Below, piece after piece: positions 1-8,027 of a stretch of 64,000 bases of DNA; the first letter of the stretch is position 1, and each line of letters begins with the position of its first letter. The notes under the pieces are model-generated. The model made no database searches. It was not told the origin of the DNA and was given only the letters and a program-made list of their open reading frames with translations. The position numbers and the translations under genes are program-made. The DNA lies in contig NZ_UEFQ01000013.1 in assembly GCF_900489465.1 (NCBI RefSeq), positions 372,001-436,000 of the forward strand. Reading direction: 5' to 3'. This DNA is from Aequorivita sp. CIP111184. Its GTDB lineage: Bacteria > Bacteroidota > Bacteroidia > Flavobacteriales > Flavobacteriaceae.

Positions 1-10
1 CGATATAATT

Positions 11-619
11 ATGTCATTCGAATTACCAAAATTACCGTATGCATTTGATGCATTGGAGCCTAACATCGACGCTAAAACGATGGAGATACACCACGACAAA
101 CACCACCAAGGTTATACAGATAAATTGAACGATGCCATTAAGGGTACCGATATGGAAGGAAAAACCATAGAAAATATTTTGACAAATCTTGATATGGAAA
201 ATAAAGCCGTCCGTAATAATGGCGGCGGATTTTACAATCACAGTCTTTTTTGGAAAGTAATGTCCCCAAATGGCGGTGGAAAACCTTCGGGCGATTTAGC
301 AAAAGCTATTGATGATGCCTTTGGAAGTTTCGATGCTTTTAAAGAGAAATTTTCAGAAGCTGCAAAAACACAATTTGGTTCAGGTTGGGCTTGGCTTTGC
401 GTTCATAAGGGCGGAAAAGTGGATGTATGTTCAACTCCAAATCAAGACAATCCGTTAATGCCAAAAGTAGGTTGCGGCGGAACTCCAATTTTAGGATTGG
501 ATGTTTGGGAACACGCCTATTATTTGAAATATCAAAATAAGCGCCCAGATTATGTAGGTGCCTTTTGGAATGTAATTAACTGGGAAGAAGTTTCTGTTAA
601 CTACGCAAAGAATAAGTAA
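11..619 (+). CDS. sodA: Superoxide dismutase (Mn/Fe family, Mn-type signature)
   Basis: Cytoplasmic enzyme that dismutates superoxide to oxygen and hydrogen peroxide. The 202-residue length is normal for the family and no signal peptide is visible. The four metal ligands are in place: His27, His77 (NHSLFW), Asp164 and His168 ([10 protein letters not shown]). Gln145 in PNQDNPLM and the [12 protein letters not shown] context resemble manganese SodA more than iron SodB, but cambialistic enzymes cannot be excluded by reading. Only ten bases lie upstream, so the promoter is not visible. A strong terminator hairpin follows at about 645-683, suggesting the transcript ends here. Confidence 0.96.
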   Translation: MSFELPKLPYAFDALEPNIDAKTMEIHHDKHHQGYTDKLNDAIKGTDMEGKTIENILTNLDMENKAVRNNGGGFYNHSLFWKVMSPNGGGKPSGDLAKAIDDAFGSFDAFKEKFSEAAKTQFGSGWAWLCVHKGGKVDVCSTPNQDNPLMPKVGCGGTPILGLDVWEHAYYLKYQNKRPDYVGAFWNVINWEEVSVNYAKNK

Positions 620-644
620 TACTTCTTATAAATATAAAATCTGG

Positions 645-683
645 AAAAATCCGCAATCAAAATTTTGGTTGCGGATTTTTTTT
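645..683 (+). terminator. Rho-independent terminator of sodA
   Basis: AATCCGCAA pairs with TTGCGGATT around a short A/T-rich loop and is followed by a run of eight Ts. It lies 26 bases after the sodA stop codon. Confidence 0.85.
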
Positions 684-793
684 AAAAAAAATAGCACGCT
701 TGTTCAAGAAAGTTTTGGTGAAAAATTTCTAGAGTCACTTCATCTGAAAAACAATGCTCTATTTAAAATATCACTCTACTAAATTTCGCGCAT

Positions 794-868
794 AAAAAAA
801 GGCAAACAAGTGTTTGCCTTTTTTTGCCCCAAATCTACCATGAACTTAACCTACTTATGCTAATGGTA
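794..868 (-). ncRNA. Candidate small RNA, copy 1 of 2
   Basis: Read on the minus strand, a TATATTTG box (873-880) is followed by a stem TACCAT/ATGGTA enclosing the loop block TAAGTAGGTTA, then the linker GATTTGGGGC, then a terminator hairpin GGCAAAC-ACTT-GTTTGCC flanked by A and T runs. Copy 2 (1058-1132) has the same order and the same loop and linker. The TAnnTTTG box places the RNA start near 868, giving an RNA of about 75 nucleotides. There is no open reading frame of note. It may belong to a flavobacterial RNA family such as Rfam Flavo-1, which cannot be confirmed here. Confidence 0.6.
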
Positions 869-872
869 TGTT

Positions 873-880
873 CAAATATA
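873..880 (-). promoter_or_regulatory. TAnnTTTG -7 box of small RNA copy 1
   Basis: Minus-strand TATATTTG matches the Bacteroidota -7 consensus exactly. The nearest TTTG upstream is only 15 bases away, shorter than the usual 17-23, so the -33 element is uncertain. Confidence 0.55.
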
Positions 881-1057
881 TGTCAATAAAGTATTCAAAA
901 TTATGGTTTTAGATGAATTACCTGTTTTTTCGTTAAAAAACATATTTTGATTATAATCAGTCAAAAAATCATCTTTTGTATAGAAATTTTAACACTAAAA
1001 AAGTAGAAATAGCTCAATAACATAACCCACAATATTCTTCACCTCAATTTGGATATG

Positions 1058-1132
1058 AAAAAAGGCAGGCTTTCGCCTACCTTTTTTGCCCCAAATCTTA
1101 CCATAGACCTAACCTACTTACGCCTTATGGTA
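1058..1132 (-). ncRNA. Candidate small RNA, copy 2 of 2
   Basis: This is the second copy of the 794-868 element, in the same orientation and 264 bases away. On the minus strand it shows TATATTTG (1137-1144), a nine-pair stem CTTACCATA/TATGGTAAG, the loop block TAAGTAGGTTA, the linker GATTTGGGGC and the terminator GGTAGGC-GAAA-GCCTGCC followed by Ts. The terminator stem shares little sequence with copy 1 beyond GGC/GCC but still pairs fully, with one G-T pair, so pairing rather than sequence is conserved. It begins about 110 bases downstream of the PurF-like gene, on the same strand. Confidence 0.6.
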
Positions 1133-1136
1133 AGTT

Positions 1137-1144
1137 CAAATATA
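1137..1144 (-). promoter_or_regulatory. TAnnTTTG -7 box of small RNA copy 2
   Basis: Minus-strand TATATTTG, identical to the box of copy 1 and at the same distance from the conserved stem. A small inverted repeat CTTTAG-TGT-CTAAAG lies just upstream (1151-1165). Confidence 0.55.
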
Positions 1145-1243
1145 ATTCAACTTTAGACACTAAAGTAGTGTTAATCAACAAATTCGATTAAGTGGAGTGG
1201 GTTCCCGATAAACGGCAAAGCCTGTGTTAAAATTCAAATAAAT

Positions 1244-3142
1244 TTAATAGGCACGCTCTGAATTACCTTCATAAAAGTTTATATAGGCACGGTTCACGAC
1301 CCTATTACCACCGGCAGTTGGATAGTTTCCTGTAAAGTACCAATCACCAAGGTTTTTTGGGCAAGCTTTATGCAAATCGTCCACAGATTGAAATATAAGT
1401 TTCACTTTTGCTTGAATGTTTTCCTCACTAATTATTTCAGCTATCTTATCTGAAATCTCTTCGTCAGTAAAGGGTGCGTAAAGTTTTTTAACATGATTAA
1501 TGACTGAAACATCCTCCATTTCAACCTGATCTTTACATTTGTGATAGATTTCTTCAACAATCGCATAGGTGCCACGATCTTTGTGAAGTTCCAAAGCAGC
1601 TTGAAAAGCTACCAGATGTTCAAGACGTGCCATATCTATCCCATAACAATCTGGGTAGCGAATTTGCGGTGCAGATGAAACTACAACAATCTGTTTAGGG
1701 TGAAGCCTATCAAGCATTTTCAAAATACTTTTCTTTAAAGTGGTACCACGAACAATACTATCGTCTATGATTACCAAATTATCGTCAGGTCTTACCACAC
1801 CATAAGTTACGTCATAAACGTGGGCAACTAAATCATCACGACTGCTATCATCTGTAATAAAAGTTCTAAGCTTTACATCTTTTATAGCAATCTTCTCCGT
1901 GCGTATTTTATGCGATTGTATTTGCTGAAGTCTTTCTGGAGTTAACTTTTCCTTTTCGTTCAGAATAGCTTCGTTTTTCTGTTTATTCAGTTCATCCTGC
2001 GCTGCTTCAAGCATTCCGTAAAATGAAGTTTCTGCTGTGTTTGGAATAAAAGAAAAGACTGAGTTTTCAGTATCAAAATTTATTGCTTCCAAAATTTTTG
2101 GCATAATAAGCTTTCCAAGCATTTTTCGCTCTTGATAAATTTCGGCATCACTTCCACGGGAAAAATAGATACGTTCAAAGGAACAAGATCTTCGTTCCAA
2201 AGGCGCAAGTATTTCAGAAAGTTTCATGCTACCATCTTTCTTTATAATTAATGCATGACCAGGGTCAAGTTCTTTTACTTCTTCAAAAGGAACATTAAAA
2301 ACGGTTTGGATTGCAGGTCTTTCTGAAGCAACTACAATTACTTCGTCATCTTGATAATAATATGCGGGGCGTATTCCGGCGGGATCGCGAAGCACGAAGG
2401 AATCACCGTGACCTAAAAGGCCGGCCATGGCATAACCCCCATCCCAATCAGCAGCAGATTTACGAAGAATTTTAGCAACATTTAAGTGTTCGGCAATATA
2501 GGGAGAGGCTTCCTGTTTAGTCAATCCTTTGGCTTTCGCCTTTTTGTAAAGTTTGCGAACTGCATCATCTAAAAAATGACCTATTTTTTCCATCACTGTA
2601 ACGGTATCCGCCTTCTCTTTTGGATGCATTCCAAGCTTTATAAGATTGTCAAAAAGCTCGTTGGTGTTGGTCATGTTAAAGTTTCCTGCAATAATCAGAT
2701 TACGGTGCATCCAATTATTTTGACGCAGGAATGGATGAACATTTTCAACACTGTTTATTCCAAATGTGCCATAGCGAACATGGCCCAGTAACAATTCACC
2801 TAAATAAGGAATATTCTTTTTTTGTGCGGCAACATCATCTTTATATTCAGGATGGTTTGCAAATTCTAGATTTATGCGCTCATTAATTTGTGCAAAAATA
2901 TCCTGTATGGGTTGTGCTGCATTAGAACGAACACGACTAATATAGCGCTCCCCAGGGTTAACGTCTAATTTAATGCTGGCAAAACCCGCACCGTCCTGTC
3001 CGCGGTTGTGCTGTTTTTCCATCATTAAATACATTTTGTTTACGCCGTAAAAAGCTGTTCCATATTTTTCCTTGTAATATTCCAAGGGCTTCAACAGTCT
3101 TACTAGTGCAATTCCACATTCGTGTTTTAACGCGTCGCTCAT
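1244..3142 (-). CDS. purF: PurF-family amidophosphoribosyltransferase (long, divergent form)
   Basis: Predicted to move glutamine-derived ammonia onto PRPP, the first step of purine synthesis. An N-terminal class II glutaminase domain is shown by HECG (Cys9 as nucleophile after a short removable propeptide) and QHNRGQDGAG. The middle has CSFERIYFSRGSD, the usual PurF domain junction. The C-terminal phosphoribosyltransferase domain has the PRPP loop VIIDDSIVRGTT and RYPDCYGIDM. At 632 residues it is well over 100 longer than classical PurF, with a charged insertion around residues 390-420 and a C-terminal extension. purN lies on the same strand three genes upstream, which supports a purine role. 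It may be a flavobacterial paralogue rather than the main PurF. Confidence 0.85.
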   Translation of the reverse strand: MSDALKHECGIALVRLLKPLEYYKEKYGTAFYGVNKMYLMMEKQHNRGQDGAGFASIKLDVNPGERYISRVRSNAAQPIQDIFAQINERINLEFANHPEYKDDVAAQKKNIPYLGELLLGHVRYGTFGINSVENVHPFLRQNNWMHRNLIIAGNFNMTNTNELFDNLIKLGMHPKEKADTVTVMEKIGHFLDDAVRKLYKKAKAKGLTKQEASPYIAEHLNVAKILRKSAADWDGGYAMAGLLGHGDSFVLRDPAGIRPAYYYQDDEVIVVASERPAIQTVFNVPFEEVKELDPGHALIIKKDGSMKLSEILAPLERRSCSFERIYFSRGSDAEIYQERKMLGKLIMPKILEAINFDTENSVFSFIPNTAETSFYGMLEAAQDELNKQKNEAILNEKEKLTPERLQQIQSHKIRTEKIAIKDVKLRTFITDDSSRDDLVAHVYDVTYGVVRPDDNLVIIDDSIVRGTTLKKSILKMLDRLHPKQIVVVSSAPQIRYPDCYGIDMARLEHLVAFQAALELHKDRGTYAIVEEIYHKCKDQVEMEDVSVINHVKKLYAPFTDEEISDKIAEIISEENIQAKVKLIFQSVDDLHKACPKNLGDWYFTGNYPTAGGNRVVNRAYINFYEGNSERAY

Positions 3143-3181
3143 ATTTTTCTGAAACTATATAAATGTACAAAAAACGCCTGT

Positions 3182-3201
3182 CCTGAAGTCTCGGGATCAG
3201 G
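3182..3201. repeat. Short REP-like inverted repeat
   Basis: CCTGA...TCAGG encloses the core GTCTCGGGA between two same-strand genes. Its core resembles the TCCCGA...TCGGGA element at 24356-24371. Confidence 0.4.
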
Positions 3202-3209
3202 GCGAGTAT

Positions 3210-4133
3210 TTATGTTAACTTGATGTCAAACTGTGTTAGGCTTTTAAATTGTTGCAAGCGCTGGTGTACTTCACTATTTGAAAGCTTTAGTAATCTCTCG
3301 GGGCCAAATTTTTCTACGCAAAACGAAGCCAGCGCCGAGCCATTAATTATGGCATTCTTCATATTCTCATAACTGTAATCTCCGGTTTTTGCCAAATAGC
3401 CTGTAAAGCCTCCTGCAAAAGTATCACCTGCTCCGGTTGGATCAAAAACTTCTTCTAGCGGAAGCGCGGGCGCAAAGAAAACATCGTCATCACTAAAAAG
3501 CAATGCTCCGTGTTCCCCTTTCTTTATAACAACATATTTTGGACCCATTTCCATAATTTTATGGGCAGCTTTTACTAGTGAATATTCACCGGAAAGTTGT
3601 CTTGCTTCTTCATCATTTATTGTAATTACATCTACTTTGGCAATAACTTTCATCAATTCACTTAAAGCGCTGTCCATCCAAAAATTCATCGTATCGAGAA
3701 CAATCAATTTTGGCGAATCCATCTGCTCAATTACACTCAGTTGGACGAGCGGATGTAGGTTTCCTAACATAACCACTTCAGCATCGCGATACTTTTCAGA
3801 AACTTGTGGATTGAAATCTGCCAGCACGTTCAAATCGGTTATTAAAGTGTCGCGTGTATTCATATCATTGTGATATTTTCCGCTCCAAAAGAAAGTTTTT
3901 CCGTTTTCAACAACTTCAAGACCTGAAATATCCATTCCTTTTGCCTCAAGCATTTTGAGATCTTCCTTTGGAAAATCGCCTCCAACAATTGATACAATGG
4001 CGGCATCAACATTAAACTGTGAAGCTGCCAAACCTATGTAGGTAGCTGCACCGCCAAGGATTTTATCGGTTTTCCCGAAAGGTGTTTCAATAGCGTCAAA
4101 GGCAACGGTGCCAACAATTACAAGTTTGCTCAT
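3210..4133 (-). CDS. PfkB-family carbohydrate/nucleoside kinase
   Basis: A 307-residue ATP-dependent kinase of the ribokinase/PfkB family, which phosphorylates sugars or nucleosides; the substrate is not readable. The N-terminal glycine-rich region (ILGGAATYIGLAASQF, near residue 26) and the C-terminal signature DPTGAGDTFAGGF (near residue 232, with the catalytic Asp in GAGD) are intact. It sits between the PurF-like gene and RNase H1 on the same strand, so a nucleoside or ribose substrate is plausible but inferred. A TAnnTTTG box lies 22-30 bases upstream. Confidence 0.88.
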   Translation of the reverse strand: MSKLVIVGTVAFDAIETPFGKTDKILGGAATYIGLAASQFNVDAAIVSIVGGDFPKEDLKMLEAKGMDISGLEVVENGKTFFWSGKYHNDMNTRDTLITDLNVLADFNPQVSEKYRDAEVVMLGNLHPLVQLSVIEQMDSPKLIVLDTMNFWMDSALSELMKVIAKVDVITINDEEARQLSGEYSLVKAAHKIMEMGPKYVVIKKGEHGALLFSDDDVFFAPALPLEEVFDPTGAGDTFAGGFTGYLAKTGDYSYENMKNAIINGSALASFCVEKFGPERLLKLSNSEVHQRLQQFKSLTQFDIKLT

Positions 4134-4155
4134 AAAGGGGGTTTGAAATGAGGTG

Positions 4156-4163
4156 CAAATTTA
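4156..4163 (-). promoter_or_regulatory. TAnnTTTG -7 box upstream of the PfkB kinase gene
   Basis: Minus-strand TAAATTTG predicts transcription starting near 4150, a short leader of about 17 bases before the ATG. Confidence 0.5.
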
Positions 4164-4224
4164 ATCAAATTAATGATAATAGAAGAAGGATTTAAAAGCT
4201 TTGAAAATATAAGTTAGGAAAGGA

Positions 4225-4857
4225 TTATTTTCTTCCAAAATCTGCAGGAATCTCTCCCCAGGCTTTAGTCTCCCATTTCACTATTTTAGTTTCGTATTTA
4301 TTTGTTTTGAGCCAGTTTTCAGCTCTTTCAACCAATTCAAAAAGCGTTTTGTTTTTTGCAGATTGCTTTAATTTGGTATTGCACTTTTTCTTTTTTATCC
4401 ACCCCATCGCAATCCGGGAATCTGTATAAAGAATGCGGTCGCTACTATGTTTTTGTAAAAATGCCAATCCGTGTACCAATGCTAAAAATTCACCAATATT
4501 ATTGGTTCCCTGCTGAAAAGGCCCTTGATGAAAAAGCTGTTTTTGGGTTTGCGTCTCTACTCCACGATATTCCATTTTTCCAGGATTGCCACTAGAAGCA
4601 GCGTCTACAGCAATAGAATATAGATTTGGTTCGCCTATTTTTTGAAGCTGTTCTTTGGAAATTGTTTTTTTTACAGTCTTTCCTTTATAATCTCCGTACT
4701 CTTTATTGTAGGCTTTTTTTGCTTCGTCAAAAGTTTCAAAACTTTTGTATTGCGCGCCTTTTACGCCATCTATAGATCGTTTGCATTCTTTCCAGCTGCC
4801 AAAGATGCCAGCGGGATTGCCAAACCAAACCACGTAAAATTTCTGTTTTTTAGCCAT
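4225..4857 (-). CDS. rnhA: Ribonuclease H1 with viroplasmin-like N-terminal domain
   Basis: Degrades the RNA strand of RNA-DNA hybrids. Residues 1-45 (KFYVVWFGNPAGIFGSW...) are a viroplasmin/hybrid-binding domain of the kind found at the N-terminus of eukaryotic RNase H1. The catalytic domain follows from about residue 75, with acidic residues visible in SIAVDAASSGNPG, NNIGEFLAL and LYTDSRIAMGW. The start chosen is the ATG of MAKKQKFYVVW at 4857, because it overlaps the purN stop in the compact form ATGGCTAA. An upstream ATG at 4875 would add six unconserved-looking residues. Translational coupling to purN is likely. Confidence 0.9.
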   Translation of the reverse strand: MAKKQKFYVVWFGNPAGIFGSWKECKRSIDGVKGAQYKSFETFDEAKKAYNKEYGDYKGKTVKKTISKEQLQKIGEPNLYSIAVDAASSGNPGKMEYRGVETQTQKQLFHQGPFQQGTNNIGEFLALVHGLAFLQKHSSDRILYTDSRIAMGWIKKKKCNTKLKQSAKNKTLFELVERAENWLKTNKYETKIVKWETKAWGEIPADFGRK

Positions 4858-5422
4858 TGCGAAGTACTTCTTCAATTATTTTCGGAAACCATTCATATTC
4901 CAATTTGTGAACTTTTTCAGCAATTATTTTTGCGGTGTCATTTTCTGAAAGCATTACTTTTTTCTGTGAAATAATTGCGCCTTCATCATAATTTTCATTC
5001 ACATAATGAATGGTTATTCCCGTTTCGGATTCATTATTTTCCACTACAGCTTCGTGCACAAAATTGCCGTACATTCCTTTTCCGCCATATTTTGGAAGTA
5101 GCGCTGGGTGAACATTAATCACTTTATTTGGGAATTCTTTTAGTATAACCTCTGGAAACTTCAGCAAAAAACCTGCTAAAACGATTATGTCTGGTTTGCT
5201 TTCTTTTAAGGTTTTTAAAATTCCGTCTTTAGAAAAAAGTTCATCCTTAGTAAAGGAAATCGCTTTAATATTAAGGTTTTCGGAACGTTCCAAAACTTTG
5301 GCATCCTTCTTGTTTGAAAGCACCAGAACGACCTCGGCAAATTGGGTTCGTTGAAAGTATTTAATAATGTTCTCGGTATTGGTACCGCTACCCGACGCAA
5401 AAATTACAATCCGCTTCTTCAT
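4850..5422 (-). CDS. purN: Phosphoribosylglycinamide formyltransferase PurN
   Basis: Transfers formyl from 10-formyltetrahydrofolate to GAR, the third step of purine synthesis. The Rossmann start MKKRIVIFASGSGTN, the catalytic pair Asn103/His105 in NVHPALLP and Asp146 in NYDEGAII are intact. I place the start at MKKR (5422), as in other PurN proteins; a METG extension to 5434 is possible. The 3' end overlaps rnhA by eight bases. The promoter region is shared divergently with acpP, and a minus-strand TAnnTTTG box lies at 5471-5478. Confidence 0.94.
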   Translation of the reverse strand: MKKRIVIFASGSGTNTENIIKYFQRTQFAEVVLVLSNKKDAKVLERSENLNIKAISFTKDELFSKDGILKTLKESKPDIIVLAGFLLKFPEVILKEFPNKVINVHPALLPKYGGKGMYGNFVHEAVVENNESETGITIHYVNENYDEGAIISQKKVMLSENDTAKIIAEKVHKLEYEWFPKIIEEVLRNG

Positions 5423-5470
5423 TCCCGTTTCCAAAAGTTTTTCTCGAAGTAAATATTAACAAATAAAACA

Positions 5471-5478
5471 CAAAAGTA
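5471..5478 (-). promoter_or_regulatory. TAnnTTTG -7 box upstream of purN
   Basis: Minus-strand TACTTTTG predicts a start near 5466 and a leader of about 45 bases for the purN-rnhA transcript. Confidence 0.45.
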
Positions 5479-5606
5479 AGGCAATAGGGTTTTACTTCGC
5501 CCAAAATTGTTTAAATTGGTTTTCCCAATTTTGTTCAAATGTGAAATTTTCAAAACTATCAAAGGCACATTTTTAACATTAAATGGTGTTTTCAATTAAA
5601 ATATTT

Positions 5607-5614
5607 TATTTTTG
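5607..5614 (+). promoter_or_regulatory. TAnnTTTG -7 box upstream of acpP
   Basis: TATTTTTG, 32 bases before the acpP ATG. It would drive acpP-fabF-rnc. No clear -33 TTTG is seen at standard spacing. Confidence 0.5.
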
Positions 5615-5645
5615 CCACTTATAATAAATTTAAAAATCAAGAATT

Positions 5646-5879
5646 ATGTCAGACATTGCATCACGAGTAAAAGCGATTATCGTAGACAAATTAGGTGTAG
5701 ACGAGAACGAAGTTGTAAACGAAGCTAGCTTTACTAACGACTTAGGAGCAGACTCCCTAGATACGGTAGAGCTTATCATGGAATTTGAAAAAGAATTTGA
5801 TATCCAAATTCCAGACGACCAAGCTGAAAACATCGCTACAGTAGGCCAAGCAATTTCCTATATAGAAGCAGCAAAATAA
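5646..5879 (+). CDS. acpP: Acyl carrier protein
   Basis: A 77-residue acidic helical protein that carries growing acyl chains on a phosphopantetheine arm during fatty acid synthesis. The attachment site is Ser37 in [12 protein letters not shown]. Length and the [12 protein letters not shown] segment are typical of AcpP. fabF starts only ten bases downstream and rnc eight bases after that, the widely conserved acpP-fabF-rnc order. Confidence 0.97.
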   Translation: MSDIASRVKAIIVDKLGVDENEVVNEASFTNDLGADSLDTVELIMEFEKEFDIQIPDDQAENIATVGQAISYIEAAK

Positions 5880-5889
5880 GAATTCTTCT

Positions 5890-7143
5890 ATGGAATTAAA
5901 GCGAGTTGTAGTTACAGGCCTTGGTGCCCTTACCCCTATTGGTAACAATATTCAAGAATATTGGGATGCACTTATTAGTGGGAAAAGTGGTTGTGCACCA
6001 ATAACCTATTTTGATACTGAAAAGTTCAAAACAAAATTCGCTTGCGAATTGAAGAATTTCAACGCAGAAGACCATTTTGACAGGAAAGAAGCCCGAAAAC
6101 TGGACCGTTTTGCCCAATATGCCCTTGTGTCTTCAGATGAAGCCATTCTCGATGCGGGAATAGATTTCATTGATGTTGACAAATTTCGAGTAGGTGTAAT
6201 TTGGGGAGCTGGTATTGGCGGACTGGAAACTTTTCAAGATGAAGTCATAAACTTTGCAGAAGGGGATGGAACGCCACGTTTCAACCCCTTCTTTATTCCA
6301 AAAATGATTGCGGACATTGCCCCCGGAAACATTTCCATAAAGCATGGTTTTATGGGACCTAATTATACAACGGTTTCAGCTTGTGCCTCTTCGGCAAATG
6401 CGATGATTGACGCATTCAATTATATTCGTTTGGGTCAATGTGATATTGTGGTTACCGGAGGAAGTGAAGCAGCTGTTACCAAAGCAGGAATGGGAGGTTT
6501 TAATGCGATGCACGCCCTCTCTACTCGTAATGATAGCCCTGAAACTGCTTCAAGACCGTTTGACGCTACCCGCGATGGATTCGTTCTTGGTGAAGGCGCA
6601 GGTGCACTTATACTAGAGGAATATGAGCACGCAAAAAAACGAGGTGCAAAAATTTACGCAGAAGTTGTTGGAGGCGGTATGAGCAGTGATGCTTACCATA
6701 TGACAGCCCCACATCCCGATGGAATTGGCGTAGAACGTGTAATGCTCAATTGTTTGCAAGATGCCAATATGAAACCTGAAGACGTGGATACTATAAACAC
6801 TCACGGAACTTCAACAATGCTTGGTGATGTTGCCGAGTTGAAAGCTATTGTAAAGGTTTTTGGTGAACACGCTAAAGATATCAATATCAATTCAACAAAA
6901 TCTATGACCGGACACCTTTTGGGCGCTGCCGGTGCTATTGAAGCAATTGCCTCTATTTTGGCAATGAAATACGGGATTGTTCCACCTACCATTAACCATA
7001 CTACGGTAGACGAAAACATTGATCCTTCTTTAAACCTTACTCTAAACAAAGCTCAAAAACGCGACATAAAAGTAGCTATGAGCAATACTTTTGGGTTTGG
7101 TGGGCACAATGCTTGTGTCCTCTTTAAAAAACTTGATGCCTAA
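5890..7143 (+). CDS. fabF: 3-oxoacyl-ACP synthase II (FabF)
   Basis: Beta-ketoacyl-ACP synthase II, condensing malonyl-ACP with acyl-ACP in type II fatty acid synthesis. The catalytic triad is present: Cys165 in SACASSAN, His305 in NTHGTST and His342 in GHLLGAAG. The C-terminal NTFGFGGHNA loop is also intact. The 417-residue length is standard. It is preceded by acpP, its substrate carrier, and followed by rnc, all apparently on one transcript. Confidence 0.97.
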   Translation: MELKRVVVTGLGALTPIGNNIQEYWDALISGKSGCAPITYFDTEKFKTKFACELKNFNAEDHFDRKEARKLDRFAQYALVSSDEAILDAGIDFIDVDKFRVGVIWGAGIGGLETFQDEVINFAEGDGTPRFNPFFIPKMIADIAPGNISIKHGFMGPNYTTVSACASSANAMIDAFNYIRLGQCDIVVTGGSEAAVTKAGMGGFNAMHALSTRNDSPETASRPFDATRDGFVLGEGAGALILEEYEHAKKRGAKIYAEVVGGGMSSDAYHMTAPHPDGIGVERVMLNCLQDANMKPEDVDTINTHGTSTMLGDVAELKAIVKVFGEHAKDININSTKSMTGHLLGAAGAIEAIASILAMKYGIVPPTINHTTVDENIDPSLNLTLNKAQKRDIKVAMSNTFGFGGHNACVLFKKLDA

Positions 7144-7151
7144 AACAATTA

Positions 7152-7895
7152 ATGGCTTCCATTAAAAACATATTTTCTTCCCGTTCTGATAAAAACGGGG
7201 AATTTTCCAATTCCCTCAATAAAATATTGGGGTTTAAGCCCAAAGACATTTCCATTTACGAAACGGCATTTACCCACCGCTCCACAAACGAAAAAAATCT
7301 CGATGGCAGACCACAAAACTACGAAAGGCTAGAATTTTTGGGTGATGCTATGCTTGGAGCTGTAATTGCAGCACATCTTTTTAAAAAAGTACCTAATGGC
7401 AACGAAGGATACTTAACCAAAATGCGCAGTAAAGTAGTGAGCCGTGAACATTTAAACGAATTGGGCCGAGATCTCCAATTGGTTAAATTTCTAAAAACAA
7501 CTGTCCCCACACAACAATTTAGTGGTAATATTTACGGAAACGTTTTTGAAGCATTGGTCGGCGCCATTTATTTGGACCGCGGCTTCAAATACTGTGAAAA
7601 GTTCATTCAAAAAAGAGTTATAAAACCTTATGTTGACATCAAAAAACTTGAAGGGAAGGTTATAAGTTATAAAAGCCTTTTTATTGAATGGTGTCAAAAA
7701 CACAAGAAACATTTCAATTTTGAAATCTACGAAGATAATGGTAAGGATGAACTGAAGCATTTCGCAGTTCGCTTAAAACTTGAGAATGAAATAGTGTCTA
7801 AAGCACGTGCAACCTCTAAAAAGAAAGCTGAGGAACGCGCCGCAAAAAGAGCTTTTTACAAACTTAAGATTAAGGTTGATTCCGAAAAACCCTAG
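7152..7895 (+). CDS. rnc: Ribonuclease III
   Basis: Endonuclease that cuts double-stranded RNA in rRNA precursors and regulatory duplexes. The catalytic domain carries the signature YERLEFLGDAMLG (Glu58, Glu61, Asp65) and GNVFEALVGAIYLDRG (Glu133). The position equivalent to E. coli Asp114 is Asn130, a substitution I believe is common in Bacteroidota. A C-terminal double-stranded-RNA-binding domain spans roughly residues 172-242 (YKSLFIEWCQ... to KKAEERAAKRAFYKL). It has a normal length of 247 residues and is the last gene of the acpP-fabF-rnc group. Confidence 0.95.
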   Translation: MASIKNIFSSRSDKNGEFSNSLNKILGFKPKDISIYETAFTHRSTNEKNLDGRPQNYERLEFLGDAMLGAVIAAHLFKKVPNGNEGYLTKMRSKVVSREHLNELGRDLQLVKFLKTTVPTQQFSGNIYGNVFEALVGAIYLDRGFKYCEKFIQKRVIKPYVDIKKLEGKVISYKSLFIEWCQKHKKHFNFEIYEDNGKDELKHFAVRLKLENEIVSKARATSKKKAEERAAKRAFYKLKIKVDSEKP

Positions 7896-7967
7896 ATTCA
7901 AAAGTTATATTTCCATCAAATTTTCTATTCCAAACTAAGTAATTTAGTTAATACCTATAAAGTTGCC

Positions 7968-7975
7968 TATTTTTG
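7968..7975 (+). promoter_or_regulatory. TAnnTTTG -7 box upstream of the IPExxxVDY gene
   Basis: TATTTTTG about 52 bases before the ATG at 8028, with a TTTA 21 bases upstream as a possible -33 element. It would drive the 8028 gene and pyk. Confidence 0.5.
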
Positions 7976-8027
7976 TGAGAAGATATCTTGCAACTATCTC
8001 AAGTATCACTAAAATGCTGAAAAATAT

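Noticed and set aside
794-1144. Paired repeats considered as a CRISPR array or attachment sites
   Set aside because: Only two units, 264 bases apart, with hairpin terminators and promoter boxes; no cas gene or integrase nearby.
5435-5645. 211-base gap between purN and acpP searched for a riboswitch or RNA
   Set aside because: Beyond two promoter boxes and a weak AAATTGG/CCAATTT hairpin near 5512-5532, no structure stands out.
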